Positions 53,578 through 62,555 of a DNA stretch of 64,000 bases are shown piece after piece. How positions within the stretch are numbered: the stretch's first letter is position 1; the number at the start of each line of letters is the position of its first letter. The DNA is from Bacteroidetes bacterium UBA4414 (GTDB lineage Bacteria > Bacteroidota > Bacteroidia > Chitinophagales > Chitinophagaceae). The position numbers and the translations under genes are program-made. The stretch spans positions 111,904-175,903 of the forward strand of contig DGQM01000023.1 in NCBI GenBank assembly GCA_002389765.1. The letters are read 5' to 3'. Under the pieces are notes generated by a model. That model did no database searches. It was not told the origin of the DNA and saw only the letters and a list, made by a program, of their open reading frames with translations.

Positions 53578-55119
53578 TTATTTAAACCTCACATCTGCAG
53601 AATAGGAGCCGGGCAACATCTCGTATCTGCGCTGATTGATAGGCGCAAACGGCGGTGTAGTTTTAAATATATTATAATAGCCATTTCTGCCGCCGCATGC
53701 GCTGATGTGGTGGGGTGGCGGGCCTGTAGTACCTGTGTTTGCACTTACTACATACAATACATCATTTTTATCATCTACAGCCAGCCCGTGCGGGGTATTG
53801 AATTCTGCGTTGGAATTTTCATTAATAATACCCGCAACCTGCAGTGTCTGATAATTGAAAATGAATACAGAACCTGCGTATTGTTTCGAATTGTTTGTAT
53901 CTGAACAGGAAATATAAGCGTACGGGTTTTTGCGCGACATAGCAATCTCTTGCGGATATACACCAACCCCATCTGTAGTAGTAAATGTTCTCAGTACCTG
54001 ATTGGTTCTTGCATCCAGTACTTTTACCTCGTTGCTGCTTTGGCATGTTACCACAATCTTCGAACCATCAGGGGTTATCATTATTTCATGAGGATCAGGA
54101 TAGCCGGGTACTTTATCATCATTTTGTTTCGGTGCATTGCCATCCAGGCTTATCTGTTTTATGAGTGTAAAATCTGTAAGGCTTGATGGCATTTTGTAAA
54201 TAGTATTGCCCCACTGAGAAGAAATAAATAAAGTATCAAAATTGGCTGTGGATGTAACCCCATGCGGCATCTTCATCCTATCATAGAATTTATCAAAACT
54301 GAGTGACGCCGCATCGTACTGCACAACACTGCCAACAGGAAGATAATTGCACGCCAATACCATTTTACTATCAGGTGTTACATACAGGATATTCCAGCTA
54401 AAGGAGGATGACCCTACGGTGGCCAGTTTTACCCTTGCATCCACTTTATCAGTATTGGCATTTATCTTCTGCATGTACAGCCCTTTTGTAAAGCATACAT
54501 AGGCATTTTGATTATCGGGAGATACCCTTACAACATGCGGCGACTCAATATTGTCCGACTCGCCCACTGCTATATACCGCATCACTACTTTGCGCTCTGC
54601 ATCTATTACAGCTATCTGGTCGCAGCCTTGTTGTGTGATGTATATTTTTTGCCTTGTTTCTGCATTATCTGCAAAAGCAATCTTGCCATTCCTATCGGGA
54701 GCGCCATTGTTTATCCAGTTTTTAATCGTCTGGTATTCAGCATTAGTAAGTGCACTGCCGGCATCTACCGGTGGCATTCTGCTATCTCCCGGCAAATTTT
54801 TATCATTCAGTGTATCATTGTTGATGTAAAACATCAACGGGCTATACTTTGCCGTGTATGGTACTACAGCCGCACCATGATTCCCCCCGTAAAAAAGCTG
54901 ATCCCAGCTATCCATACGCAGATTGCCTGCAGCAGTGTAGCTATTGGCATTATGACAACCTGCTGTAGCGCAGCGTGTTGTAATGATTTTACCTACATCG
55001 TCAGGAAAGCCACCGTATACTTCCACCGGCTGTTTATACGGTTCATGCTTGCAGGCATAGAAGCCCGATAGCATAGCAGTAAGACTTAGTACAGATAAAA
55101 TAGCAATGCTTTTTTTCAT
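53578..55119 (-). CDS. Lipoprotein with haem-like motif and YVTN beta-propeller
   Basis: 513 aa. N-terminal lipobox-like FYACKH, a cytochrome c-like domain with CATAGCH (C50, C55, H56; four residues between cysteines instead of two), conserved LPGDSRMPP Met ligand region, then a YVTN/cytochrome-D1-like beta-propeller (residues ~160-500, DPHEIMITPDGSKIVVT, MPHGV, NTPHGLAVDD). Probably periplasmic, redox or surface sensing role. Confidence 0.8.
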   Translation of the reverse strand: MKKSIAILSVLSLTAMLSGFYACKHEPYKQPVEVYGGFPDDVGKIITTRCATAGCHNANSYTAAGNLRMDSWDQLFYGGNHGAAVVPYTAKYSPLMFYINNDTLNDKNLPGDSRMPPVDAGSALTNAEYQTIKNWINNGAPDRNGKIAFADNAETRQKIYITQQGCDQIAVIDAERKVVMRYIAVGESDNIESPHVVRVSPDNQNAYVCFTKGLYMQKINANTDKVDARVKLATVGSSSFSWNILYVTPDSKMVLACNYLPVGSVVQYDAASLSFDKFYDRMKMPHGVTSTANFDTLFISSQWGNTIYKMPSSLTDFTLIKQISLDGNAPKQNDDKVPGYPDPHEIMITPDGSKIVVTCQSSNEVKVLDARTNQVLRTFTTTDGVGVYPQEIAMSRKNPYAYISCSDTNNSKQYAGSVFIFNYQTLQVAGIINENSNAEFNTPHGLAVDDKNDVLYVVSANTGTTGPPPHHISACGGRNGYYNIFKTTPPFAPINQRRYEMLPGSYSADVRFK

Positions 55120-55278
55120 TTGCTTGGGTTGTTACTTAAAGATAACACAATATGCGCAACCGATGTTTGGGGTAGATTACGGTTTTAAATAAACAGTTAA
55201 TAAAGCGCATTAAAATACCGTTAGAAACATTAAGAAGCTGTGAAGGCTATTATTATCTTGCAGCCGTTTTTAATATCA

Positions 55279-56682
55279 ATGAGGTATACCCTGCTGTTAT
55301 ATATCGTATTCATGTTGTGCATCCCTGCCACAAGCTTTGCGCTTGGCAGAGATACGGGTAGCTATGTACGGATAGAAAAGCAGACAATACGCACCATAAA
55401 AATTGATGGTAACAAACGTACCCGCCGCGGCATACTGATACGGGAAATGAGTGTGCATGAAGGTGATAAGGTATCGAAACAGAAAATGGAGGAAACGGCC
55501 GAGCTGAACCGCAAAAGACTGATGAATCTTTCGCTGTTTTCGGAAGTGATAGTACGCATCATACCCGTAGACGATAGTACCATTGACTGGCACATCAGCG
55601 TGCGCGAGCTATGGCCTATACTACCCGAGATGACCATCAAGCTGGCAGACCGAAACTTTAATGTATGGTGGAATGAACACAACCACGACATACGCAGGGC
55701 CAATCTGGGGGTAACATTAAAGCACCGCAATTTTCGCGGCAATAGGGAGGAACTAAGTGCAACGGTACAGGTAGGCTACACCCAAAAATTCGGGCTGGAA
55801 TATTTTCGCCCTTACATAGACAAGAAACAGCAAAACGGCTTAGGTGCCTCTTTCTTCATCTCTCAAAACGAAGAAACATTTTACATAACCGACAGCAATA
55901 AGCTGCGCTTTATAAAACATCCCGGCAAATACATTATCCGCCAGTTTGAAGCGGCAGCATTATACGTGCATCGTCCGGGCTATGCCAACAAGCATACCAT
56001 AGAAGCGCGTTATCGTGATTTTAAGGTAGATGACACCATTGTAAAACTAAACAGCGACTATTACAAAAACGGTAGTAAAGAACTGCAATTGCTGGAATTT
56101 ACCTACCGTTACGACCTGAACGAGGTTGACAACTGGAACTATCCGCTGAACGGGTTGAAAGTAGTAGGACATGCCATATTTCGTGCAGGCATCAAAGGTT
56201 TTGACTTTCAGAGCATGATAAACGCTGAGGCGGGCTATTTTAAACGCTTTGGCAGAAAGTGGATGCTGGCAGAGATACTCCGCGGCAGGCTGACACTGCC
56301 GGACGAACAGCCTTATACTTTTCGCTATGCAATGGGCATCAACAGCGAGTATGTACGTGGCTATGAGTATTATGTAATAGACGGTTCTCAATACGGGCTG
56401 CTGCGCAGTAATATAAAATACGAATTGCTGAATACTGCCATTCGCAATTTCCCGATAAAGTTTCTGGCAGTGATACCCATACGCGTATACCCGAAGCTAT
56501 TTGTAGATGTAGGCTATGCGGCTAACCGATTTGGCGGTAACAGCTTTTTGAATAACAAAGGATTGGTAGGCTATGGTGCGGGTATTGATGTGATATCGAT
56601 ATACGACTTCAAATTCAGGCTGGAGTATGCTTGGAATCATATGGGCCAAAAAGGTTTATTTTTGCATCTCAACAGCGAATAA
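55279..56682 (+). CDS. Omp85-family outer membrane protein with one POTRA domain
   Basis: 467 aa from ATG 55279 (GTG at 55240 is in frame but leaves no clean signal peptide). Signal peptide, one POTRA-like domain (TIRTIKIDGNKRTRRGILIREM), then a BamA/TamA-like barrel with VRGYEYY (L6 motif) and surface-antigen features. Shorter than BamA; related to TamA/FhaC-like translocators. nadK begins 8 nt later. Confidence 0.85.
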   Translation: MRYTLLLYIVFMLCIPATSFALGRDTGSYVRIEKQTIRTIKIDGNKRTRRGILIREMSVHEGDKVSKQKMEETAELNRKRLMNLSLFSEVIVRIIPVDDSTIDWHISVRELWPILPEMTIKLADRNFNVWWNEHNHDIRRANLGVTLKHRNFRGNREELSATVQVGYTQKFGLEYFRPYIDKKQQNGLGASFFISQNEETFYITDSNKLRFIKHPGKYIIRQFEAAALYVHRPGYANKHTIEARYRDFKVDDTIVKLNSDYYKNGSKELQLLEFTYRYDLNEVDNWNYPLNGLKVVGHAIFRAGIKGFDFQSMINAEAGYFKRFGRKWMLAEILRGRLTLPDEQPYTFRYAMGINSEYVRGYEYYVIDGSQYGLLRSNIKYELLNTAIRNFPIKFLAVIPIRVYPKLFVDVGYAANRFGGNSFLNNKGLVGYGAGIDVISIYDFKFRLEYAWNHMGQKGLFLHLNSE

Positions 56683-56690
56683 TCTGCAAT

Positions 56691-57569
56691 ATGTTAGTAG
56701 CACTCTATAACAGGACTTTTGAGCAAGAGGACATCTCTACGCTACAACATATTATAGCCATGCTGGAGCAGCACGGGTTGCAGATGGTATTTTACAAAGA
56801 GTTTTATGAGCGTATACAGCCGCACATCAACTTGAAGTGTACGCCTAGATTATTTTCAAGCAAATTGGATTTGCCAACGAATACCGATATGCTATTCAGC
56901 CTGGGTGGTGATGGTACGCTACTGGATACCATTTCTTTTGTAGGTGGCAGCAATATACCGTTGATAGGCATCAATCTGGGCAGATTGGGCTTTCTGGCTG
57001 CCATACCTGAGGAGGAAGTGGAGGCAGCGATATTATCGCTGGTACGTGGCTCTTACACGGTTGAAAAACGTACCCTATTGCATCTTGACAGCAGTGTACC
57101 GCTGTTTGGCGATGCACCATATGCACTGAATGAATTTACCATACACAGGAAGGATTCTTCCTCTATGATTAAAATACATACCTACCTGAATGGTGAGTTT
57201 ATGAATACCTATTGGGCAGATGGCCTGGTGGTAGCCACACCAACAGGCTCTACAGGCTACTCGCTTAGTTGTGGTGGTCCGGTGGTTTTCCCGCAGACAT
57301 CGAGCTTTATTATCACCGCGGTTGCGCCGCATAACCTGAATACCCGCCCGGTGGTAGTACCCGACGACAATGTGATATCTTTTGAGGTAGAAGGACGTAC
57401 AGAACAGTTCCTTTGCACACTCGATTCGCGCACAGAAATCATTACCAGCAATGTGCAACTGGCGGTGAAGAGGGAAAGCTTTACCATATCGCTGGTACGC
57501 CCCGATGAACACAACTTCCTGAATACCATCCGCCAAAAGCTGTACTGGGGTATCGACAAGCGGAATTGA
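56691..57569 (+). CDS. nadK: NAD kinase
   Basis: 292 aa. GGDGTLLDT and TPTGSTGYSLSCGGPVV are the NadK signatures. Start ATG 56691; the upstream in-frame start at 56631 would overlap the Omp85 gene. Operon with it, and porG follows, as in other Bacteroidetes. Confidence 0.97.
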   Translation: MLVALYNRTFEQEDISTLQHIIAMLEQHGLQMVFYKEFYERIQPHINLKCTPRLFSSKLDLPTNTDMLFSLGGDGTLLDTISFVGGSNIPLIGINLGRLGFLAAIPEEEVEAAILSLVRGSYTVEKRTLLHLDSSVPLFGDAPYALNEFTIHRKDSSSMIKIHTYLNGEFMNTYWADGLVVATPTGSTGYSLSCGGPVVFPQTSSFIITAVAPHNLNTRPVVVPDDNVISFEVEGRTEQFLCTLDSRTEIITSNVQLAVKRESFTISLVRPDEHNFLNTIRQKLYWGIDKRN

Positions 57570-57596
57570 CATCAAGGCAATAAACCGTTACATTTG
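57566..57596 (+). promoter_or_regulatory. porG promoter
   Basis: TTG (57566-57568), exactly 20 nt, then TACATTTG (57589-57596). Both boxes match the Bacteroidetes consensus. It overlaps the end of nadK. Confidence 0.8.
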
Positions 57597-57616
57597 TAGT
57601 TATACCTTAATAAGCT

Positions 57617-58483
57617 ATGCAAAGACTTATTGTAATCTTCATATTGTTGTTGACGCTGAGCAGTGATCGTAAGGTAAATGCGCAGAGTTTCTTCACAGGA
57701 CAGGAATATGGTTTTTCTGTGGGCGCCTCTCAATACTTCGGCGACCTGAACGACAATTATGGTTTTCAATATGTGCGCCCTGCAGGCGGTGTTTTTGCAC
57801 GCATACATCTGAATCCTTACATCGCAACACGCTTTTCTGCCAACTATGCAAAAGTTGGTTATGACGATGCTTTTTCATCGAACGATTATAACAAAAAACG
57901 CAACCTCAACTTTCGCAGTGATATCATAGAAGTAGCATTCCAGACAGAATTCAACTTTATGCGCTTTACTACGGGCGAACTGCACAGCCGCTTTACACCA
58001 TACATAACATTGGGTGTGGGTGGTTTCTACTACAATCCATATACATACTACAATGGTGTGCGCTACAACCTGAAAGATGTAGGTACAGAAGGGCAATTTG
58101 TTGGTAATGCCGGCAGGATATACAGCAATTTCAGTATGTGCTTCCCGATGGGGCTGGGTGTGAAGTATTGGGTAGTACCGGGCGTAAACATAGGCTGTGA
58201 GGTAGTACACAGGCTAACACTGACAGATTATCTGGATGATGTAAGCACTACGTATGTAGACCGTACACTGTTTCAAGCTGAAGACCCAAGCAACCCGCCT
58301 GTGGCATACTATCTGCAAGACCGCTCTATAGAAAAAGGTGGCGACCCGCTGGGCCGTGCAGGCAAGCAACGTGGCAACAGTGCAACGAAAGACCAGTACA
58401 TGATGTTTATGTTCAACCTGTCTTTCCAGTTTAAAACATACAAGTGTCCTGCTTACCTGAAAGAAGGTTATTTTATGTACTAA
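57617..58483 (+). CDS. porG: T9SS outer membrane protein PorG (DUF6089)
   Basis: 288 aa. Signal peptide (KVNAQSF), beta-barrel with DUF6089 pattern (EYGFSVGASQYFGDLND, FARIHLNPYIATRFSANYAKVGYDD) and C-terminal MMFMFNLSFQFKTYKCP. PorG is an outer membrane T9SS component; its position after nadK is the conserved one. Confidence 0.85.
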   Translation: MQRLIVIFILLLTLSSDRKVNAQSFFTGQEYGFSVGASQYFGDLNDNYGFQYVRPAGGVFARIHLNPYIATRFSANYAKVGYDDAFSSNDYNKKRNLNFRSDIIEVAFQTEFNFMRFTTGELHSRFTPYITLGVGGFYYNPYTYYNGVRYNLKDVGTEGQFVGNAGRIYSNFSMCFPMGLGVKYWVVPGVNIGCEVVHRLTLTDYLDDVSTTYVDRTLFQAEDPSNPPVAYYLQDRSIEKGGDPLGRAGKQRGNSATKDQYMMFMFNLSFQFKTYKCPAYLKEGYFMY

Positions 58484-58495
58484 TAACTACGCACC

Positions 58496-58717
58496 ATGAA
58501 TTTCTTTCAAAAACTATCAGACCCTGTTTATTTCTCCAAGTTCAGCAATCGCTTTGTGATTGTAAGTAGTATATTATCTATACTATTTTGCTTTTATCTC
58601 ATTTATCTCGGGTATAGTTATACAAAACTAGGTTTATATGGTTTAGGCTTAATGTTGATATTGATGAGTACAGCAAACCTGATTAGGAGTATCAAGCGTT
58701 TGAAAAAACTATCTTAG
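58496..58717 (+). CDS. Small two-TM membrane protein
   Basis: 73 aa with two hydrophobic helices (residues ~21-40 and 46-63) and a Lys/Arg tail. Starts 12 nt after porG. Overlaps the GNAT gene tail by 4 nt. No family recognised. Confidence 0.65.
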   Translation: MNFFQKLSDPVYFSKFSNRFVIVSSILSILFCFYLIYLGYSYTKLGLYGLGLMLILMSTANLIRSIKRLKKLS

Positions 58718-59169
58718 TTCATTTCCAAACTCACATTCACCCATTCAGGGTCGAATTTCGCATTGTATTTTTTGTAGAAGTTGATAGCAGGAGTGTTCCA
58801 GTCAAGAACCTGCCACAGCATACCACTGAAGTTTTTCTCTTTGGCTATTACTATCAGCCTGTCCATGAGTTTGCCACCAATGCCTTTGCCACGCCACTCT
58901 TCCGTTACCAGTATATCCTCCAGATACATACGCTGCCCTTTCCATGTACTGTAGCGTATGTAATATAGGGCAAAGCCTACCACTACACCATTTGCCTCTG
59001 CAACAATAGCCCACCACACAGGTTTATCACCAAAACCACTGGCTTTAAAATGCGCCATGCTTACGGTTACTTCTTCCGGCGCGCGCTCATATACAGCCAG
59101 TTCGTTTACCAGCTCCATTATACGTTCGCAGTCGTTGATTGTTGCCTCTCTTATCAGTACGTTGTCCAT
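58714..59169 (-). CDS. GNAT-family N-acetyltransferase
   Basis: 151 aa. Acetyl-CoA motif A (VTEEWRGKGIGGKLMDRL) and the C-terminal NFYKKYNAKF helix are typical. Resembles diamine/SSAT-type GNATs (ATINDCERIMELVNELA). Substrate unknown. Confidence 0.9.
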   Translation of the reverse strand: MDNVLIREATINDCERIMELVNELAVYERAPEEVTVSMAHFKASGFGDKPVWWAIVAEANGVVVGFALYYIRYSTWKGQRMYLEDILVTEEWRGKGIGGKLMDRLIVIAKEKNFSGMLWQVLDWNTPAINFYKKYNAKFDPEWVNVSLEMN

Positions 59170-59326
59170 TTTAGCAAATGATTGTGATGTGATAACACAA
59201 TATGCCCGTTGGCGCTGCGTTATCGGCTGTAAAGATGATAAACTTGCGTTAAATACATAGACATTGCAAGGATAGAAATGTAATTTTAAAATCTAACCAG
59301 AACAACAAACCAAAGAGGCATATACT

Positions 59327-60889
59327 ATGAGCAATATACAAGGCGAAATACTGTGGGTGGATGATGAAATAGATTCACTGAAATCGCAGATACTGTTTCT
59401 GCGCAATAAAGGCTATGAAGTAACACCACTGAGCAACGGACACGATGCGCTTGAATTTCTGAAAGAGAAAAGTGTAGATGTGGTATTGCTGGATGAAAGC
59501 ATGCCCGGCATTACCGGTTTGGAAACTCTTGCCAAGATAAAAGAAATGAACCCCAACCAGCCCGTGGTAATGGTTACCAAAAACGAGGCTGAAAACATAA
59601 TGGAAGAAGCCATTGGCGGGCAGATAAGTGATTACCTCATCAAGCCGGTGAACCCAAATCAGGTATTGCTATCGCTGAAAAAGATAATGGATACCAAACG
59701 ACTGGTGAGTGAAAAAACGACCGTTGCTTATCAGCAGGACTTCCGCAATCTGTTTATGGCCCTAAGCTCTAACCCCAATCACGAGGAGTGGAAAGATCTG
59801 TACAAAAAACTGATATACTGGGAGCTGGAAATGGCACGCAGCGAGAGCCCTGAAATGATGGAAGTATTGCAGTCTCAAAAATCTGAAGCCAATACAGAGT
59901 TCTTCAAATTCATATCGAAGAACTATAGCAAATGGATAAAAGATAAAACAAGCGAAGCACCATTGCTATCGCACGAGATGTTTAAACGCAAAGTAGCACC
60001 GCATCTGGAGCAAGGTAAACCTACCTTCCTTGTAGTGATAGACAACCTGCGCTACGATCAGTGGAAAGTGTTACAGCCCATCATCAGCGAAACATTCAGG
60101 ATGGTAGATGAAGATATGTTCTACAGCATATTACCAACTGCTACGCAGTATGCACGTAATGCACTGTTTGCAGGCATGTTGCCAATGGATATTGAAACCA
60201 AGTACCCGAACGAATGGAAGAACGATGATGAAGATGGTGGTAAAAACCTGCACGAAGAACTCTTTCTGCGCGGACAGTTGAAGCAACTGAAGCTGGATGG
60301 GTTGAAAACGCAATACATCAAGATTACCAACAACGACCACGGTAAAGACTTGGAAGACAACATACACAACTACCTGAACAACGACCTGACGGTAATTGTA
60401 TACAACTTCGTAGATATGCTATCGCACGCACGTACAGAAATGGAAGTGCTGAAAGAACTGGCAGGTGATGAAGTGTCTTACCGTTCGCTGACGGTTAGCT
60501 GGTTTGAACACTCGCCGCTGTACCGTGCATTGAAGAAGATTGCTGATAAGGACATACAGGTAATGATAACTACTGACCACGGTACGCAGCGTGTAAAAAC
60601 ACCAAGCAAATGTGTGGGCGACAGGCAGACAACTACCAACCTGCGTTACAAACACGGTAAAAATCTGCAGTATGAAAACAAAGACGTGCTGGCTTTCCGC
60701 GACCCGAAAGAGGCCGGCCTGCCACGCCCGAATGTGAGCTCTACTTTCATATTTGCGAAGGAGGATGTTTTCCTGTGCTATCCCAACAACTACAATCACT
60801 ACGTGAACTACTACCGCAATACCTTCCAGCATGGTGGTATATCGCTGGAGGAAATTTTGGTGCCGGTGGTGAGGCTTGTGAGTAAATAA
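59327..60889 (+). CDS. porX: PorX: response regulator-PglZ protein of T9SS
   Basis: 520 aa. N-terminal receiver domain with acidic pocket (VDDEIDS), phospho-Asp56 (VVLLDESMPG) and YLIKPVNP; C-terminal PglZ/alkaline-phosphatase-like domain with FLVVIDNLRYDQW, HARTEM and TTDHGTQRVKTP. PorX is the regulator of type IX secretion. No porY kinase adjacent. Supports T9SS activity with the cargo and porG in this window. Confidence 0.95.
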   Translation: MSNIQGEILWVDDEIDSLKSQILFLRNKGYEVTPLSNGHDALEFLKEKSVDVVLLDESMPGITGLETLAKIKEMNPNQPVVMVTKNEAENIMEEAIGGQISDYLIKPVNPNQVLLSLKKIMDTKRLVSEKTTVAYQQDFRNLFMALSSNPNHEEWKDLYKKLIYWELEMARSESPEMMEVLQSQKSEANTEFFKFISKNYSKWIKDKTSEAPLLSHEMFKRKVAPHLEQGKPTFLVVIDNLRYDQWKVLQPIISETFRMVDEDMFYSILPTATQYARNALFAGMLPMDIETKYPNEWKNDDEDGGKNLHEELFLRGQLKQLKLDGLKTQYIKITNNDHGKDLEDNIHNYLNNDLTVIVYNFVDMLSHARTEMEVLKELAGDEVSYRSLTVSWFEHSPLYRALKKIADKDIQVMITTDHGTQRVKTPSKCVGDRQTTTNLRYKHGKNLQYENKDVLAFRDPKEAGLPRPNVSSTFIFAKEDVFLCYPNNYNHYVNYYRNTFQHGGISLEEILVPVVRLVSK

Positions 60890-61192
60890 TTATGGTTTTC
60901 TGAACCTTCTTTTAGGATGTCGTTTTGTGTGGTGTACCGCCGCAACATGTATTAATGATTTGCGTGGGTACACTTCATATACGATAGTGAACGGAAAGTT
61001 CTCTACTTTAATTTGCCTGAAATGCTTAGTGATTTTACTATAGTAAACTGGATTATCTAGTAGCTTTTCTAAAACAGATTCGAAATCTTTGATAAACTTT
61101 TTGCCTAACCCTTTTTGCTGCTTTTCATACCAAGCTACTGCATCTACAAATTCTTTGCTAGCTGCTTCGTGAAACTGTAATGTATAAGCCAT
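60890..61192 (-). CDS. ParE/RelE-superfamily toxin
   Basis: 100 aa, basic. LQFHEAASKEFVDAVAWYEKQ and NFPFTIVYEVYPRKSLIHVAAVHHTKRHP are typical of the ParE family. Its ATG overlaps the antitoxin stop by one base (TAATG), a standard toxin-antitoxin junction. Stop is directly next to the porX stop. Confidence 0.9.
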   Translation of the reverse strand: MAYTLQFHEAASKEFVDAVAWYEKQQKGLGKKFIKDFESVLEKLLDNPVYYSKITKHFRQIKVENFPFTIVYEVYPRKSLIHVAAVHHTKRHPKRRFRKP

Positions 61193-61437
61193 TACTTTTT
61201 AGCAGGTTTAATACCTGTTAATGCAGCTTTCTTTGTTTCTTCCCAAGTGTATGTCTTTGCCTTGCCTGATTCGAATGACTTTTTGCGGTCGTTTAGCTGC
61301 GCAATAAACTTTTCATCCCAATCATTGGCCTGCGTATTTATTTCATCCTCCACCATTGTATAAATGGCTTTCACCTTCTTATCATCTGCCGTTTTCAGAT
61401 AATCTACCAGCTTCTTCCTAATTGCAGTAGTAGTCAT
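61192..61437 (-). CDS. Antitoxin of the ParE-type pair
   Basis: 81 aa, helical. N-terminal TTAIRKKLVDYLKTADDKKVKAIYTMV and Lys-rich C-terminus (WEETKKAALTG) fit the addiction-module antitoxins found beside ParE/RelE in Bacteroidetes. It lies upstream of and overlapping the toxin, normal for type II systems. Confidence 0.85.
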   Translation of the reverse strand: MTTTAIRKKLVDYLKTADDKKVKAIYTMVEDEINTQANDWDEKFIAQLNDRKKSFESGKAKTYTWEETKKAALTGIKPAKK

Positions 61438-61562
61438 ACTATAGCCTTTTCATAAAAATACGATAAGTCTGTCTTTTCGAGACAGCTTTTCACAAAAAAT
61501 TATAGCTCCCGAACCTGCACCAGAGCATAGAAATATGTAAACTTGTAGAAAGCTTGGCATAT

Positions 61563-62555
61563 ATGACAGAACCTACATCTGAAGCTGTATCTACAAATCC
61601 GACAGAATCTGTACAACACCTTATTTCGCAGATAGAAAAAGTAATACGCGGCAAGCGCCACCAAATAGAAATGGTGCTTACCTGCCTGATAGCTGGCGGC
61701 CATATACTGATGGAAGACAACCCCGGCACCGGTAAGACTGTACTGGCGCGTACACTGGCACAATGCATCAGTGGTGAGAAGGAGGGCGAGCATGTAATAT
61801 TCAAGCGTATACAGTTTACCCCCGATTTGCTGCCTATGGACCTGATAGGTACGTATATCTTCGACGACAGGAACAAGGATTTCGTTTTCAAGAAAGGACC
61901 GCTGTTTTGCAATGTATTGCTGGCGGACGAGATAAACCGTGCCTCACCAAAAGTGCAGAGCGCACTGCTGGAAGCCATGGCTGAACACCAGATAACTGCA
62001 GGCGACAGCACCATTAAACTGGAGCGCATGTTCTTTACCATAGCCACACAAAACCCGATTGAGATGGAAGGCACATACCCTTTGCCTGCCGCACAGCTCG
62101 ACAGGTTTTTTATGAAGATATACTTTGGCTATGTAGATGAGCAAACCGAACTGAACATCTACCGCGAATATGTTTCTATTGCAGATAATCTTGTATCACT
62201 GCAACAGGTGCTGAGCCTGAGCGATATACTGGCATTGCAACAGGAAGCAGAACGTGTGTTTGTACACGAAGAAATACTGAAAGCTGTGAGCAACTTGGTA
62301 CGCGGCACACGCGACCATCAGGATATAGCCATTGGCGCATCTACCCGTAGTGGTATAGCCTTCATTAAATGCCTGCGTGCATACGCACTGTTGCGTGGTC
62401 GCAGCTTTGTGATAGAGGACGATGTAAAAGACATAGCACGTGCTGTGCTGGATCACCGTCTGGTGTATCGCAACAAAGACGGCAAACAGAAAGCACTTGA
62501 CAGCATTATAAATAAAGAAGCAGAACGACTGGCGAAACTGAAACTATATGCATAA
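61563..62555 (+). CDS. MoxR-family AAA+ ATPase
   Basis: 330 aa from ATG 61563 (an upstream TTG adds three residues). Walker A DNPGTGKT, VLLADEINRASPKVQS, ATQNPIEMEGTYPLPAAQLDRF. The downstream TPR gene overlaps its end by 8 nt, so the two are translationally coupled. Confidence 0.92.
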   Translation: MTEPTSEAVSTNPTESVQHLISQIEKVIRGKRHQIEMVLTCLIAGGHILMEDNPGTGKTVLARTLAQCISGEKEGEHVIFKRIQFTPDLLPMDLIGTYIFDDRNKDFVFKKGPLFCNVLLADEINRASPKVQSALLEAMAEHQITAGDSTIKLERMFFTIATQNPIEMEGTYPLPAAQLDRFFMKIYFGYVDEQTELNIYREYVSIADNLVSLQQVLSLSDILALQQEAERVFVHEEILKAVSNLVRGTRDHQDIAIGASTRSGIAFIKCLRAYALLRGRSFVIEDDVKDIARAVLDHRLVYRNKDGKQKALDSIINKEAERLAKLKLYA

